This document shows positions 29,461-38,322 of a stretch of DNA of 64,000 nucleotides, piece after piece. A program made the position numbers and the translations under genes. The stretch's first letter is position 1. Each line of letters begins with the position of its first letter. The stretch spans positions 2,108,001 through 2,172,000 of the forward strand of contig NZ_AP024897.1 in the NCBI RefSeq assembly GCF_024529975.1, read 5' to 3'. A model generated the notes under the pieces. It made no database searches, was not told the DNA's origin, and saw nothing but the letters and a program-made list of their open reading frames with translations. This DNA comes from Vibrio quintilis. GTDB lineage: Bacteria > Pseudomonadota > Gammaproteobacteria > Enterobacterales > Vibrionaceae.

Positions 29461-30408
29461 TCAATAGTGTCTGAAGAATCCAGCTCCCAAATGACGGTCG
29501 CCAGCTTCGAACAATCCGGAAACCCGACTATCCTGCTCATGAAGCAAAACACAAAGATAACGATGCTTTGTTCTTTCCTGCTTAAGTTGATCGGCTAAAT
29601 CTGCAGAATCGGCATATACAGAACGATTTGCATCCCGACGGCATAATTCCAGAATCTCAGGTTCTACATTTTCCTGGTGCAAGACTAAGTCCGCTTTTTG
29701 CATGAACTGCAAAGCCTTGATAGGCAGCAGTTCAATATCGTCATGATATGTCACCCATATCACTTCATTCACCCGGGGTTCAGGATTGGAAAGTAATTGT
29801 TGATAGCGGTGTTCCAGCTGCGACAGCGTCGTTGCGCCTGCTACGGTTTTATCTGCAAAAAATCTTTCCCAGAAAGCTCTTCTTGCGTCAATCCCGGAGA
29901 TATCAGATTTGATCTGCTCACGTTTCCGGCCACCAAATTCGGCCAGTAACGACAGATTGAATGGTAAAACCGATTCAACGGATTCCCGCAAATTACGGAT
30001 CAAAACCGGTGAGGCTCCACCACTGGATATCGCAATCTGAATTTTCCCCCGGGTAATCATGGAAGGCGTGATAAAGTCGCAGTATGGCTGGTCATCAACC
30101 ACATTCACCATGATGCCCGACTGTTTCGCATCTGCATGAATCTGATGGTTGAGCTGTGAGTTATTCGTTGTTGCCCAGACCTGAACATAATCCCCATTTA
30201 ATAACCGGCGGTGATACGTTTGTTCAAGCCAGCGGATCTCACCCTTATCAGCAAGAGCACGAAGAAAAGGAACGATCTCCGGAGACACTAAAGTCACCTG
30301 AGCACCAACTTTGATTAAAGCTTCTATTTTCCGGCTGGCGACTTCCCCGCCTCCGACGACAAAAACGGCTTTATCTTTGAGATCTAAAAAAAGTGGAAAA
30401 TATTGCAT
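29461..30408 (-). CDS. Precorrin-2 dehydrogenase/ferrochelatase with a truncated SUMT remnant
   Basis: A protein of 315 residues. Residues 1-150 match the CysG N-terminal (CysG-B/SirC) module: MQYFPLFLDLKDKAVFVVGGGEVA with the NAD-binding GGG, VNVVDDQ with the catalytic Asp (about 105), and ISSGGASP with Ser128. This module oxidises precorrin-2 to sirohydrochlorin and inserts iron to make siroheme. Residues 150-205 match the dimerisation region. Residues 213-265 (NEVIWVTYHDDIELLPIKALQFMQKADLVL...EPEILELCRRDANR) resemble the first ~50 residues of the uroporphyrinogen methyltransferase domain, which then stops. The methyltransferase must come from another gene. ATG 30408 is chosen by homology. 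Confidence 0.85.
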   Translation of the reverse strand: MQYFPLFLDLKDKAVFVVGGGEVASRKIEALIKVGAQVTLVSPEIVPFLRALADKGEIRWLEQTYHRRLLNGDYVQVWATTNNSQLNHQIHADAKQSGIMVNVVDDQPYCDFITPSMITRGKIQIAISSGGASPVLIRNLRESVESVLPFNLSLLAEFGGRKREQIKSDISGIDARRAFWERFFADKTVAGATTLSQLEHRYQQLLSNPEPRVNEVIWVTYHDDIELLPIKALQFMQKADLVLHQENVEPEILELCRRDANRSVYADSADLADQLKQERTKHRYLCVLLHEQDSRVSGLFEAGDRHLGAGFFRHY

Positions 30409-30600
30409 TACATCATTAACTCTGTATTTACATCGACGATGGCACATACTAACAAAAACAGTGCAAAGAATTCACTGAAATAGCACATCTTAAAAATGAT
30501 TTGTCAAAATAAGCTCAAACACCAGACAATCACAAACAATTTACTTAAAAAATCAGAATAAAACACCAAAAAATTCAAATTTCAAAAAACATAGGCACTG
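30409..30600. other. AT-rich upstream region of the siroheme gene
   Basis: First part of a 463-bp divergent gap between the siroheme gene and aapJ. It is strongly A/T-rich with no ORF of interest and presumably carries the siroheme-gene promoter. Confidence 0.45.
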
Positions 30601-30767
30601 TTGCACTATTATGGTTATCAGTTGCACTATTTACATTTAAATAACAATTCGCCATGCTAACCGGTGTCGGGTTAATGATTAAACTGTAATTACCCTTGGG
30701 TAATCAATCATAAAGTCAATCAAAAACCCGCTGATGGTGATGATGGCGTTGCCACTTAATAGTGCAA
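30601..30767 (+). promoter_or_regulatory. aapJ control region with repeated TTGCACTATT boxes (NtrC-like)
   Basis: TTGCACTATT occurs at 30601 and again 21 bp later at 30622, and inverted (AATAGTGCAA) at 30758-30767. Read on the minus strand, the third copy continues into AAGTGGCA, giving TGCACTA-N5-TGGCA, close to the NtrC consensus TGCAC-N7-GTGCA-like sites of glnA. A perfect 16-base inverted repeat ATTACCCTTGGGTAAT lies between them at 30689-30704. A sigma-54 promoter with correct GG-N10-GC spacing was not found, so NtrC control remains a hypothesis. Confidence 0.45.
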
Positions 30768-30871
30768 CCTTTCGTGCTAATAACAAAATCAGCCATTATG
30801 GGAAATCATCAAAAATTGAATTTTTGCATCAGAATCAACTGATGTCTATGGAACAGACAGGAAGGATACTC

Positions 30872-31900
30872 ATGGCGAACAAATTAAAACTACTCACGTC
30901 AATTGTTGCCGCGTCAACAGCTTTGATGGCAAATTCAGCTTCTGCAGCAGAAAGTACACTGGATAAAGTACTCTCTCAGGGATTTGTAACTTGTGGTGTC
31001 AGTACCGGTCTTCCCGGCTTTTCTAACCCAAATGCCAAAGGCCAGTGGGAAGGGATTGACGTTGAATACTGTAAAGCTCTGGCGGCCGCTGTATTAGGAG
31101 ACAAAAATAAAGTTAAATTTGTTCCTCTTACAGCAAAAGAACGTTTCACTGCCCTTCAGTCCGGTGAAATTGATGTCCTGTCACGGAACACAACCTGGAC
31201 GTTACAACGGGATACGGCTCTGGGTCTGAACTTTGTTGGTGTCACTTACTATGATGGCCAGGGCTTTATGGTCAAAAAAGACCTTGGCGTAAAAAATGCC
31301 AAAGAGCTTGATGGTGCATCCGTTTGTATTCAGTCCGGAACGACCACTGAGCTGAACCTTGCTGATTATTTCCGCAAACAGGGAATGAGCTATAAGCCAG
31401 TTGTATTTGATACATCCGCACAGACAGCTAAAGGATTCGATGCAGGTCGTTGTGACGTTCTGACATCTGATCAGTCTCAGTTATATGCATTGCGTGTTAA
31501 TCTGAAAAAACCATCATCTGCAGCCGTTCTGCCTGACATTATTTCAAAAGAGCCTTTAGGTCCTGTTGTTCGTCAGGATGATGACAAATGGTTCAATGTT
31601 GCTAAGTGGACTTTATTCGCACTGGTGAACGCAGAAGAATACGGTATCACTTCCGGAAACGTGGATAAGATGAAAAAATCAACTGATCCAAACATCAAAC
31701 GTATTCTTGGCTTAGATGGACCAAAGGGTTCAGGTCTGGGTATCCGTGATGACTGGGGTTACCAGATCATCAAACAAGTTGGTAACTATGGTGAAGTATT
31801 TGAAAACTCTGTTGGTTCAGGCTCACCATTGAAAATCTCCCGCGGTGTGAATGCCTTATGGAATGAAGGCGGCTTCATGTACGCTCCACCAATCCGTTAA
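30872..31900 (+). CDS. aapJ: General L-amino acid ABC transporter, periplasmic binding protein AapJ
   Basis: A 342-residue solute-binding protein of the AapJ/BztA type for broad L-amino acids (glutamate, glutamine, aspartate and others). The signal peptide is MANKLKLLTSIVAASTALMANSASA. The family core is clear: GFVTCGVSTGLPGFSNPNAKG, RNTTWTLQRD, ADYFRKQGM and the C-terminal GGFMYAPPIR. The ATG at 30872 has a strong AGGAAGGA RBS; upstream in-frame ATGs fall in the control region. It is the first gene of aapJQMP and is followed by an intercistronic hairpin. Confidence 0.95.
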   Translation: MANKLKLLTSIVAASTALMANSASAAESTLDKVLSQGFVTCGVSTGLPGFSNPNAKGQWEGIDVEYCKALAAAVLGDKNKVKFVPLTAKERFTALQSGEIDVLSRNTTWTLQRDTALGLNFVGVTYYDGQGFMVKKDLGVKNAKELDGASVCIQSGTTTELNLADYFRKQGMSYKPVVFDTSAQTAKGFDAGRCDVLTSDQSQLYALRVNLKKPSSAAVLPDIISKEPLGPVVRQDDDKWFNVAKWTLFALVNAEEYGITSGNVDKMKKSTDPNIKRILGLDGPKGSGLGIRDDWGYQIIKQVGNYGEVFENSVGSGSPLKISRGVNALWNEGGFMYAPPIR

Positions 31901-31915
31901 TCATGTAAACACTAT

Positions 31916-31935
31916 GGGCGGAAATCTTTCCGCCC
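31916..31935 (+). other. Intercistronic hairpin between aapJ and aapQ
   Basis: A compact hairpin GGGCGGAAA-TC-TTTCCGCCC just after the aapJ stop, with no T run. Such structures downstream of binding-protein genes usually stabilise upstream mRNA or attenuate read-through, giving more binding protein than permease. Confidence 0.7.
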
Positions 31936-31971
31936 TTATCTGAAAAATGGATTTCTGAGGTCTTTTGAGGT

Positions 31972-33159
31972 ATGAAACACCCCGAGAATAGTCAATCCAA
32001 AGGATTGGCACACTTATTTTATAGTCCAACATTCCGGTCGGTTGTATTTCAGATTATTGCAATACTTGCATTAACATTCTTTATCTACACCATCGTTAAT
32101 AATGCATTAACCAACCTGAGTTCCCGCGGCATTACCACCGGATTTGATTTTCTGGATCAACCCGCAGGTTTCGGGATTGGACTCTCTCTTATCGATTACA
32201 CAGAAACCGATACTTATGGCCGGACTTTTGTCGTTGGCTTAATGAATACTATTCTGGTTTCAGTGATTGGTATTATTTTCGCTACGGTTCTCGGTTTTAT
32301 TCTGGGGATTGCCCGTCTGTCAACTAACTGGCTGGTCAGCCGCTTTGCGGCAGTTTATATTGAAATATTCCGTAATGTACCGCTGCTGCTACAAATCCTT
32401 TTCTGGTATTTTTCTGTTCTGGGAGCGCTGCCAGGCAAGCGGCAAAGCTATGCACTCGGAGAATCTGTTTATTTAAATATCAGTGGGCTGTTCATTCCTA
32501 AACCAGTCTTTGAGTCTGGCAGCGGATGGATATTCGCCACTCTGATTTTCGGGATTATCGCTTCAGTCTGCGTCAAAATATGGGCAAAAAACAAACAGAA
32601 ACTCACAGGTCAACAATCACCTGTGTTACTCATCAACAGTTGCCTGATCATTGGCTTACCATTAATTGTATTCTTTTTAAGCGGTAAACCAATATCCGCA
32701 GACTACCCTGTTTTGAAGCGCTTCAACTTTCAGGGCGGTATCGAAATCATTCCTGAATTCGTTGCCTTGTTGATAGCACTGAGTGTTTATACGGCTGCAT
32801 TTATTGCTGAAATTGTCCGTTCAGGGATCAATGCCGTCAGTCACGGTCAGAGTGAAGCGGCTATGTCTTTGGGACTTCCACGCAGTAAAACATTAAAACT
32901 GGTCGTGATTCCACAGGCAATGCGTATCATCATTCCGCCGCTGACAAGTCAGTACCTGAACCTGACCAAAAACTCTTCGCTGGCTGTCGCGATTGGTTAT
33001 CCGGACCTGTTTAATATTTTTGCCGGAACCACGCTGAACCAGACAGGGCAAGCCATAGAAGTCATCTCAATGACAATGGCCGTCTATCTGACACTCAGCC
33101 TTGTTACTTCATTCCTGATGAATATGTACAACCGTAAAGTTGCGTTAGTGGAGAGATAA
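31972..33159 (+). CDS. aapQ: Amino acid ABC transporter permease AapQ
   Basis: A 395-residue inner-membrane permease of the His/Glu/Gln/Arg family, with an N-terminal TM segment (VVFQIIAILALTFFIYTIVNNAL), an internal extension typical of AapQ/BztB, and a C-terminal transport core. The EAA loop reads EAAMSLGLPRSKTLKLVVIPQAMRIIIPPL, the site that docks with AapP. YIEIFRNVPLLLQILFWY is the characteristic N-terminal core motif. One base separates its stop from aapM, so the two are translationally linked. Confidence 0.94.
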   Translation: MKHPENSQSKGLAHLFYSPTFRSVVFQIIAILALTFFIYTIVNNALTNLSSRGITTGFDFLDQPAGFGIGLSLIDYTETDTYGRTFVVGLMNTILVSVIGIIFATVLGFILGIARLSTNWLVSRFAAVYIEIFRNVPLLLQILFWYFSVLGALPGKRQSYALGESVYLNISGLFIPKPVFESGSGWIFATLIFGIIASVCVKIWAKNKQKLTGQQSPVLLINSCLIIGLPLIVFFLSGKPISADYPVLKRFNFQGGIEIIPEFVALLIALSVYTAAFIAEIVRSGINAVSHGQSEAAMSLGLPRSKTLKLVVIPQAMRIIIPPLTSQYLNLTKNSSLAVAIGYPDLFNIFAGTTLNQTGQAIEVISMTMAVYLTLSLVTSFLMNMYNRKVALVER

Positions 33160-33160
33160 T

Positions 33161-34258
33161 ATGAAAGTTCATCAATTTCAGCCCGATCTGCCACCACCAA
33201 CCAATACAACCGGTATCGTGGGCTGGATGAAGAAAAATTTATTCAGTAGTGCCGTCAACTCAATATTAACCCTGATCATTGCCTACTTTGTGATCAAAGG
33301 CTTGTATCACCTGATTGACTGGGCCATTCTGAAAGCAGACTGGATCGGTGAAGACCGGGATGCATGTTCAACCGGTGGTGCTTGCTGGGTTCTTGTTTAT
33401 GTGCGGTTTAATCAGTTTATGTTTGGTTTTTACCCGGAAGCTGACCTGTGGCGTCCGGAACTGTTTTACGCAACACTGGCGATACTGATCGGGTTGCTTG
33501 CGTGGGATAAAACACCAAAACGTGGCTGGATTTGCCTGTTTACCATTACGCTTTATCCAATTCTGATGGCAGGTTTGCTGCATGGCGGAATGTTTGGATT
33601 ACCGGTTGTGGAAACCTATAAATGGGGTGGCTTGCTGGTGACTCTGGTTCTGGCATTAGTCGGCATCGTCGCTTCCCTGCCTATTGGTGTTTTACTGGCC
33701 TTAGGTCGTCGTTCCCATATGCCGGTTATCCGCAGCCTGAGTACCGTCTATATTGAAGTCTGGCGTGGTGTCCCGTTGATTACCGTCCTGTTTATGGCTT
33801 CAGTCATGTTACCGTTGTTTATGTCAGAGGGTTCTGAAACAGACAAATTGATCAGAGCACTCATTGGGGTCACGCTGTTCAGTGCGGCCTATATGGCAGA
33901 AGTAATCCGCGGTGGCCTTCAGGCGATTCCAAAAGGACAATATGAAGCGGCAGATGCGTTAGGGTTAAATTATCCGAAGAAAATCGGATTAATCATCATG
34001 CCTCAGGCCCTGAAAATCACGATTCCTTCAATTGTAAATACGTTTATTGATTTATTTAAAGATACAAGTCTGGTTCTCATTATCGGTATGTTTGATGTAC
34101 TTGGTATTGGTCAGGCAGCGAATACCGATCCGGCCTGGTTAGGCTTCTCGACAGAAAGCTATGCATTTGTTGCCTTAGTTTTCTGGGTATTTTGTTTTGG
34201 TATGTCCAGATATTCCATCTGGCTGGAAAATAAATTACATACCGGACACAAAAGATAA
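33161..34258 (+). CDS. aapM: Amino acid ABC transporter permease AapM
   Basis: A 365-residue second permease of the heterodimer. The N-terminal part has a TM segment and a periplasmic stretch with STGGACWVLVYVRFNQF, typical of AapM. The transport core contains YIEVWRGVPLITVLFMASVMLP and the EAA loop EAADALGLNYPKKIGLIIMPQALKITIPS. It lies directly between aapQ and aapP. Confidence 0.94.
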   Translation: MKVHQFQPDLPPPTNTTGIVGWMKKNLFSSAVNSILTLIIAYFVIKGLYHLIDWAILKADWIGEDRDACSTGGACWVLVYVRFNQFMFGFYPEADLWRPELFYATLAILIGLLAWDKTPKRGWICLFTITLYPILMAGLLHGGMFGLPVVETYKWGGLLVTLVLALVGIVASLPIGVLLALGRRSHMPVIRSLSTVYIEVWRGVPLITVLFMASVMLPLFMSEGSETDKLIRALIGVTLFSAAYMAEVIRGGLQAIPKGQYEAADALGLNYPKKIGLIIMPQALKITIPSIVNTFIDLFKDTSLVLIIGMFDVLGIGQAANTDPAWLGFSTESYAFVALVFWVFCFGMSRYSIWLENKLHTGHKR

Positions 34259-34295
34259 TAGCCGGGAATCAAGGAATTAAGTTTAAGGATTAGAA

Positions 34296-35054
34296 ATGAA
34301 GCAGCAGAACTCAGACAAAGAATTAATGATTCAGATTAAAGACATGAACAAGTGGTACGGCGAGTTCCATGTTCTGAAAAATATCAACCTTGATGTTACC
34401 CGGGGTGAGAAAATTGTCATATGTGGTCCTTCCGGCTCCGGTAAATCAACGATGATCCGTTGTATCAACCGGCTGGAAGAACACCAGAAAGGCGATATTA
34501 TCGTAAACGGGCACGCGCTGACCGAAGATCTGAAAGATATCGAAGCGGTGCGCCGTGAAGTCGGTATGTGCTTTCAGCACTTTAATCTTTTCCCTCACCT
34601 GACAGTATTGGAAAACTGCACTCTGGCGCCGGTTTGGGTGAAGAAAATGCCGAAAGAAGAAGCCGAAGAGCAGGCAATGAAATACCTGGAACGGGTGAAA
34701 ATCCCGAATCAGGCCAATAAATATCCGGGCCAGTTATCCGGCGGACAGCAACAACGTGTGGCTATCGCCCGCTCTTTGTGTATGAGCCCGCAAATTATGC
34801 TGTTTGATGAACCAACATCAGCCCTGGATCCGGAAATGGTCCGCGAGGTGCTGGATGTCATGGTCGAACTGGCAGATGAAGGCATGACAATGCTTTGCGT
34901 AACCCATGAAATGGGCTTTGCCAAAGAAGTTGCCGATCGGGTGATATTCATGGATGCCGGCGAGATTATTGAAGAAAATAATCCTGAAGAATTCTTTGGT
35001 AATCCACAGTCTGACCGGACTCAAAATTTCCTGTCTCAGATACTGCATCATTAA
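34296..35054 (+). CDS. aapP: Amino acid ABC transporter ATPase AapP
   Basis: A 252-residue ATPase energising the AapQM permease. Walker [10 protein letters not shown], the [15 protein letters not shown] signature, Walker [13 protein letters not shown] and the switch His (VTHEM) are all intact. It closes the aap operon; an intrinsic terminator follows at 35089-35126. An AAGGA lies about 10 bases before the ATG at 34296. Confidence 0.96.
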   Translation: MKQQNSDKELMIQIKDMNKWYGEFHVLKNINLDVTRGEKIVICGPSGSGKSTMIRCINRLEEHQKGDIIVNGHALTEDLKDIEAVRREVGMCFQHFNLFPHLTVLENCTLAPVWVKKMPKEEAEEQAMKYLERVKIPNQANKYPGQLSGGQQQRVAIARSLCMSPQIMLFDEPTSALDPEMVREVLDVMVELADEGMTMLCVTHEMGFAKEVADRVIFMDAGEIIEENNPEEFFGNPQSDRTQNFLSQILHH

Positions 35055-35088
35055 TTGATATCTCTTTAAGCGACTCTCTGTTAATGAC

Positions 35089-35126
35089 AAGAGGCATTTT
35101 CATCATGGGAATGCCTCTTTTTATTT
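35089..35126 (+). terminator. aap operon terminator
   Basis: The stem AAGAGGCATT/AATGCCTCTT (35089-35098, 35110-35119) is followed by a T-rich tail. Confidence 0.88.
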
Positions 35127-35316
35127 AATAGCGGTTTTATTTCTATAACTTAAGACCTGATACGTATATACTCCTACAGAAAGATTGTGTTACATCTTTG
35201 TTTCGGCATTTGTATCATCTTTTATTATGATAGAAATATAAACCAACAGGTTGAATTCAGAACTTTCACCCTGACTCATGGTCGAAGATACAGGCAACAA
35301 GACATACGAGGAAAGT

Positions 35317-35982
35317 ATGAATAGTCCGATATATTCAAGCTCTACGGGTCAAACCCGCGCTTTACAAACAAATAAAGTACTCAGAAATACCTACGCACTC
35401 CTGTCAATGACTTTATTATGGTCAGCGGCTGTTGCTGGTGTTTCTATGGCACTGAATCTCCCCTATCCCGGTTTTTTAATCACAATCGTTGGCTTCTATG
35501 GCTTACTTTTCCTGACTGAGAAAAACCGCAATAACAGCATGGGGCTGGTTTTCACCTTCCTGTTTACTGGTTTCCTTGGCTATACGTTAGGCCCGATTCT
35601 TAATGTATACATCAGTAACGGTTTAGGTGATCTGGTATTGACTGCCTTAGGTGGCACAGCTCTGACATTTATGGCTGCATCAGCTTATGCATTAACCACC
35701 AAGCGCGATTTATCCTTCCTGGGTGGATTATTAATGGCCGGGTTTGTTGTCCTGATTGTTGGCATGATTGCTAACATCTTCCTGCAACTGCCAGTTATCT
35801 ACCTTGCGATGAGTGGTTTATTTATTTTGTTTTCAACAGGTGCAATTTTGCTGACAACGCAGCAAATTATCCGTGGTGGTGAAACAAATTATATTTCAGC
35901 GACAATTACATTGTATGTTTCTATCTATAACCTGTTCCTCAGCCTGTTAAATATTCTGAGAGCATTTAGTGGTAACGACTAA
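35317..35982 (+). CDS. yccA: BAX inhibitor-1/YccA family membrane protein
   Basis: A 221-residue integral membrane protein with about seven hydrophobic segments, family UPF0005/Bax inhibitor-1. E. coli YccA binds and inhibits FtsH when the Sec translocon is jammed. The start ATG 35317 (MNSPIYSSSTGQ) has GAGGA just upstream; the frame is open 13 codons further but lacks homology there. It precedes tusE in the same order as E. coli and V. cholerae. A terminator follows. Confidence 0.9.
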   Translation: MNSPIYSSSTGQTRALQTNKVLRNTYALLSMTLLWSAAVAGVSMALNLPYPGFLITIVGFYGLLFLTEKNRNNSMGLVFTFLFTGFLGYTLGPILNVYISNGLGDLVLTALGGTALTFMAASAYALTTKRDLSFLGGLLMAGFVVLIVGMIANIFLQLPVIYLAMSGLFILFSTGAILLTTQQIIRGGETNYISATITLYVSIYNLFLSLLNILRAFSGND

Positions 35983-36010
35983 GATAAACAATTGTCATGA
36001 ATGATTGTGT

Positions 36011-36038
36011 AAGCCCGGGAACTTTTCCGGGCTTTTTT
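36011..36038 (+). terminator. yccA terminator
   Basis: The stem AAGCCCGG/CCGGGCTT (36011-36018, 36027-36034) has an 8-base loop and a six-T run. Confidence 0.88.
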
Positions 36039-36108
36039 ATTTTCAAATCTTGCGAAATGCACATCACTTCGTTAGCCTATGGCCGGATTGTGGATACAAG
36101 AGGTCATC

Positions 36109-36438
36109 ATGTTCGAATATAACGGTTCAGTCATCGAGACAGATAAAGAAGGCTATCTGTTGGATCATACCCAATGGGAACCTGAGATGATTACTATCCT
36201 GGCTGAAAAAGAAGGGATTGAACTGACAGACTCACATCTTGAAGTCATCCATTTTGTCCGTGACTTCTATGAAGAGTATAAAACTGCCCCGGCCGTTCGT
36301 ATGCTGGTCAAAGCGATGGAAAAAGAATACGGCCCGGACAAAGGAAACAGTAAATACCTGTTTAAGCTGTTTCGTCAGGGGCCTGCGAAACAGGCCACCA
36401 AGCTGGCAGGCTTGCCGAAACCGGCAAAGTGTCTCTGA
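36109..36438 (+). CDS. tusE: tRNA 2-thiouridine sulfur-relay protein TusE (DsrC family)
   Basis: A protein of 109 residues. TusE accepts sulfur from TusBCD and passes it to MnmA for 2-thiolation of the wobble uridine in Lys/Glu/Gln tRNAs. The family motif FVRDFYEEYKTAPAVRMLVK and the penultimate sulfur-carrying Cys108 (KPAKCL) are present. The start ATG 36109 has AGAGG upstream; homology begins at MFEYNG. Confidence 0.94.
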   Translation: MFEYNGSVIETDKEGYLLDHTQWEPEMITILAEKEGIELTDSHLEVIHFVRDFYEEYKTAPAVRMLVKAMEKEYGPDKGNSKYLFKLFRQGPAKQATKLAGLPKPAKCL

Positions 36439-36444
36439 AAACGC

Positions 36445-36720
36445 TTATTGAATCGCAAATCCCTGATAGACTTTGTCAGTTTTCAGCTCAGTTCTGCTTA
36501 CCTCTGAAACACTTGCTCCCGGAGACCCCTGATGCAGCCATTCAAATAATTGTTCAAGGCGGGACTCATCCCCGCTTGCAACAACTTCTACATCTCCATT
36601 GTTCAGGTTTTTAGCATATCCCGTCAATCCAAGCTTCATTGCTTTGTGTGACGTGTAATAGCGAAAACCCACACATTGAACGATACCTTTCACCACATAT
36701 ATTTCTGTCTTCCGGACCAT
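36445..36720 (-). CDS. acyP: Acylphosphatase
   Basis: A 91-residue acylphosphatase hydrolysing carboxyl-phosphate bonds. The catalytic Arg20 (QCVGFRYYT) and Asn38 (GYAKNLNNGDVEV) are present. The phosphate loop reads GIVQCVGFR instead of the usual GRVQGVGFR, with Cys in place of a Gly. It is convergent with tusE (6 bp between stops) and divergent from rlmI. The start ATG 36720 has a GGGG RBS; the upstream extension of the frame overlaps the rlmI promoter and is rejected. Confidence 0.93.
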   Translation of the reverse strand: MVRKTEIYVVKGIVQCVGFRYYTSHKAMKLGLTGYAKNLNNGDVEVVASGDESRLEQLFEWLHQGSPGASVSEVSRTELKTDKVYQGFAIQ

Positions 36721-36902
36721 GCGATATCCCCGCTTATCTAAAATCTGTTTTTTCTGCAACAACGGGCAGCGACTCTTTATAGTATGCACCAAATCCGGCA
36801 GAATGTTCCCGTGTGTCAATATCAATCCGGCAACAGCAATTGCTTTTCGGAGCAACATCAATAAAAATACCGCTTCTTTATTTTTTAACCCGGAACGCTT
36901 CA

Positions 36903-38096
36903 ATGACGACTTCTCTTATTCTGGCTAAAGGCCGTGAAAAATCTCTTATCCGCCGCCATCCCTGGGTCTTTTCCCGTGCGATTGAACGGATTGATGGCAC
37001 CCCGGAAACCGGACAAACCGTAGACATTTACAGTTATGATGGCCGGTGGCTTGCTAAAGCAGCCTACTCCCCTCATTCACAAATCCGGGCCAGAGTCTGG
37101 AGCTTTGAAAAGAGAGAGATTGATGCAGAATTTTTTGCTGAGCGTATTTCTCAGGCACAACAACTCAGGGAAGATATGATTCAGCAAGGACAACTGACGG
37201 GTTACCGGCTGATTGCAGCAGAATCAGATGGCCTTCCCGGCATCACAATAGACAGATATGACAACTATCTGGTCTGCCAGTTTCTGAGTGCCGGTGCTGA
37301 TTACCAAAAAGCGGTGATTACCGAGGCACTGTTACGCTGTTTCCCGGATATCAATATCTATGAACGCTCTGATGTGGCCGTCAGAAAGAAAGAAGGGCTC
37401 AAACCAGTTACCGGCCTGCTGCATGGCAACACACCATCAGAGCCCGTCGTTATTGAAGAAAACGGCATAAAAATCAGTGTAGATATTATCAATGGCCATA
37501 AAACAGGATTCTATCTCGATCAGAGAGACAGCCGCTATCACGCGATGAAATATGTCAAAGACAAAGAAGTGCTGAACTGCTTCTCTTACACCGGCGGGTT
37601 TGGCCTTTATGCGGCGAAAGGTGGCGCACAAAGAATCATCAATGCGGATGTTTCACAACCGGCACTTGATGCAGCAAAGCAGAATGCTGAACTGAACCAT
37701 TTCGATACCTCGAAAAAACGCATGGTATTTCTTAACGCAGATGTGTTTAAACTCCTTAGAGAATATCGCGATCAAGGCACTCTGTTTGATGTGGTCATTA
37801 TGGATCCGCCCAAGTTTGCTGAATCCAAATCTCAGCTCAATGGTGCTTGCCGGGGCTATAAAGATATCAACATGCTTGCCATGCAGATTTTAAAACCCGG
37901 AGGCACATTATTAACGTATTCATGTTCAGGCCTGATGGATCAGGCGCTGTTTCAAAAAATCATCGCAGACGCTGCGATTGATGCCGGCCGCCGCGTAAAA
38001 TTTATTGAACGTTTCGGCCAGGCGGCAGATCACCCGGTTGACAGTGCTTATCCTGAAGGCTTTTATCTGAAAGGTTTCGCCTGTAAAGTATTTTAA
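36903..38096 (+). CDS. rlmI: 23S rRNA m5C1962 methyltransferase RlmI
   Basis: A 397-residue protein collinear with E. coli RlmI (396). The N-terminal PUA domain ([19 protein letters not shown]) is followed by an EEHEE domain and a Rossmann methyltransferase with [22 protein letters not shown] and the catalytic Cys in YSCSG. It modifies C1962 of 23S rRNA. Start ATG 36903 by homology; the open frame reaches back to 36813 but runs through the acyP divergent region. Confidence 0.95.
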   Translation: MTTSLILAKGREKSLIRRHPWVFSRAIERIDGTPETGQTVDIYSYDGRWLAKAAYSPHSQIRARVWSFEKREIDAEFFAERISQAQQLREDMIQQGQLTGYRLIAAESDGLPGITIDRYDNYLVCQFLSAGADYQKAVITEALLRCFPDINIYERSDVAVRKKEGLKPVTGLLHGNTPSEPVVIEENGIKISVDIINGHKTGFYLDQRDSRYHAMKYVKDKEVLNCFSYTGGFGLYAAKGGAQRIINADVSQPALDAAKQNAELNHFDTSKKRMVFLNADVFKLLREYRDQGTLFDVVIMDPPKFAESKSQLNGACRGYKDINMLAMQILKPGGTLLTYSCSGLMDQALFQKIIADAAIDAGRRVKFIERFGQAADHPVDSAYPEGFYLKGFACKVF

Positions 38097-38322
38097 TTCA
38101 CACTGTTAATGCGAGTTTTTGTGACCAATTTCTCCTTATCTCTTTTTATTTTGCTAACAAAAGTATAGAATAAGCACTCTGATGCGATATTCCTTTATTT
38201 ACATCCTCTTGTTTCATAAGGGAATATCCTTTCTTAGCTCCCGCTAAGTCCTGCATGCTACAACATCACTCTTTCCGTGGTTGTTTTTATTTCAAATTTC
38301 GTTAAAAAATAAAGGATATTCG

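Noticed and set aside
30620..30640. Possible sigma-54 promoter (TGGTTATCAGTTGCA) before aapJ
   Set aside because: The GG and GC elements are separated by nine bases rather than the required ten, so it does not fit a functional sigma-54 promoter.
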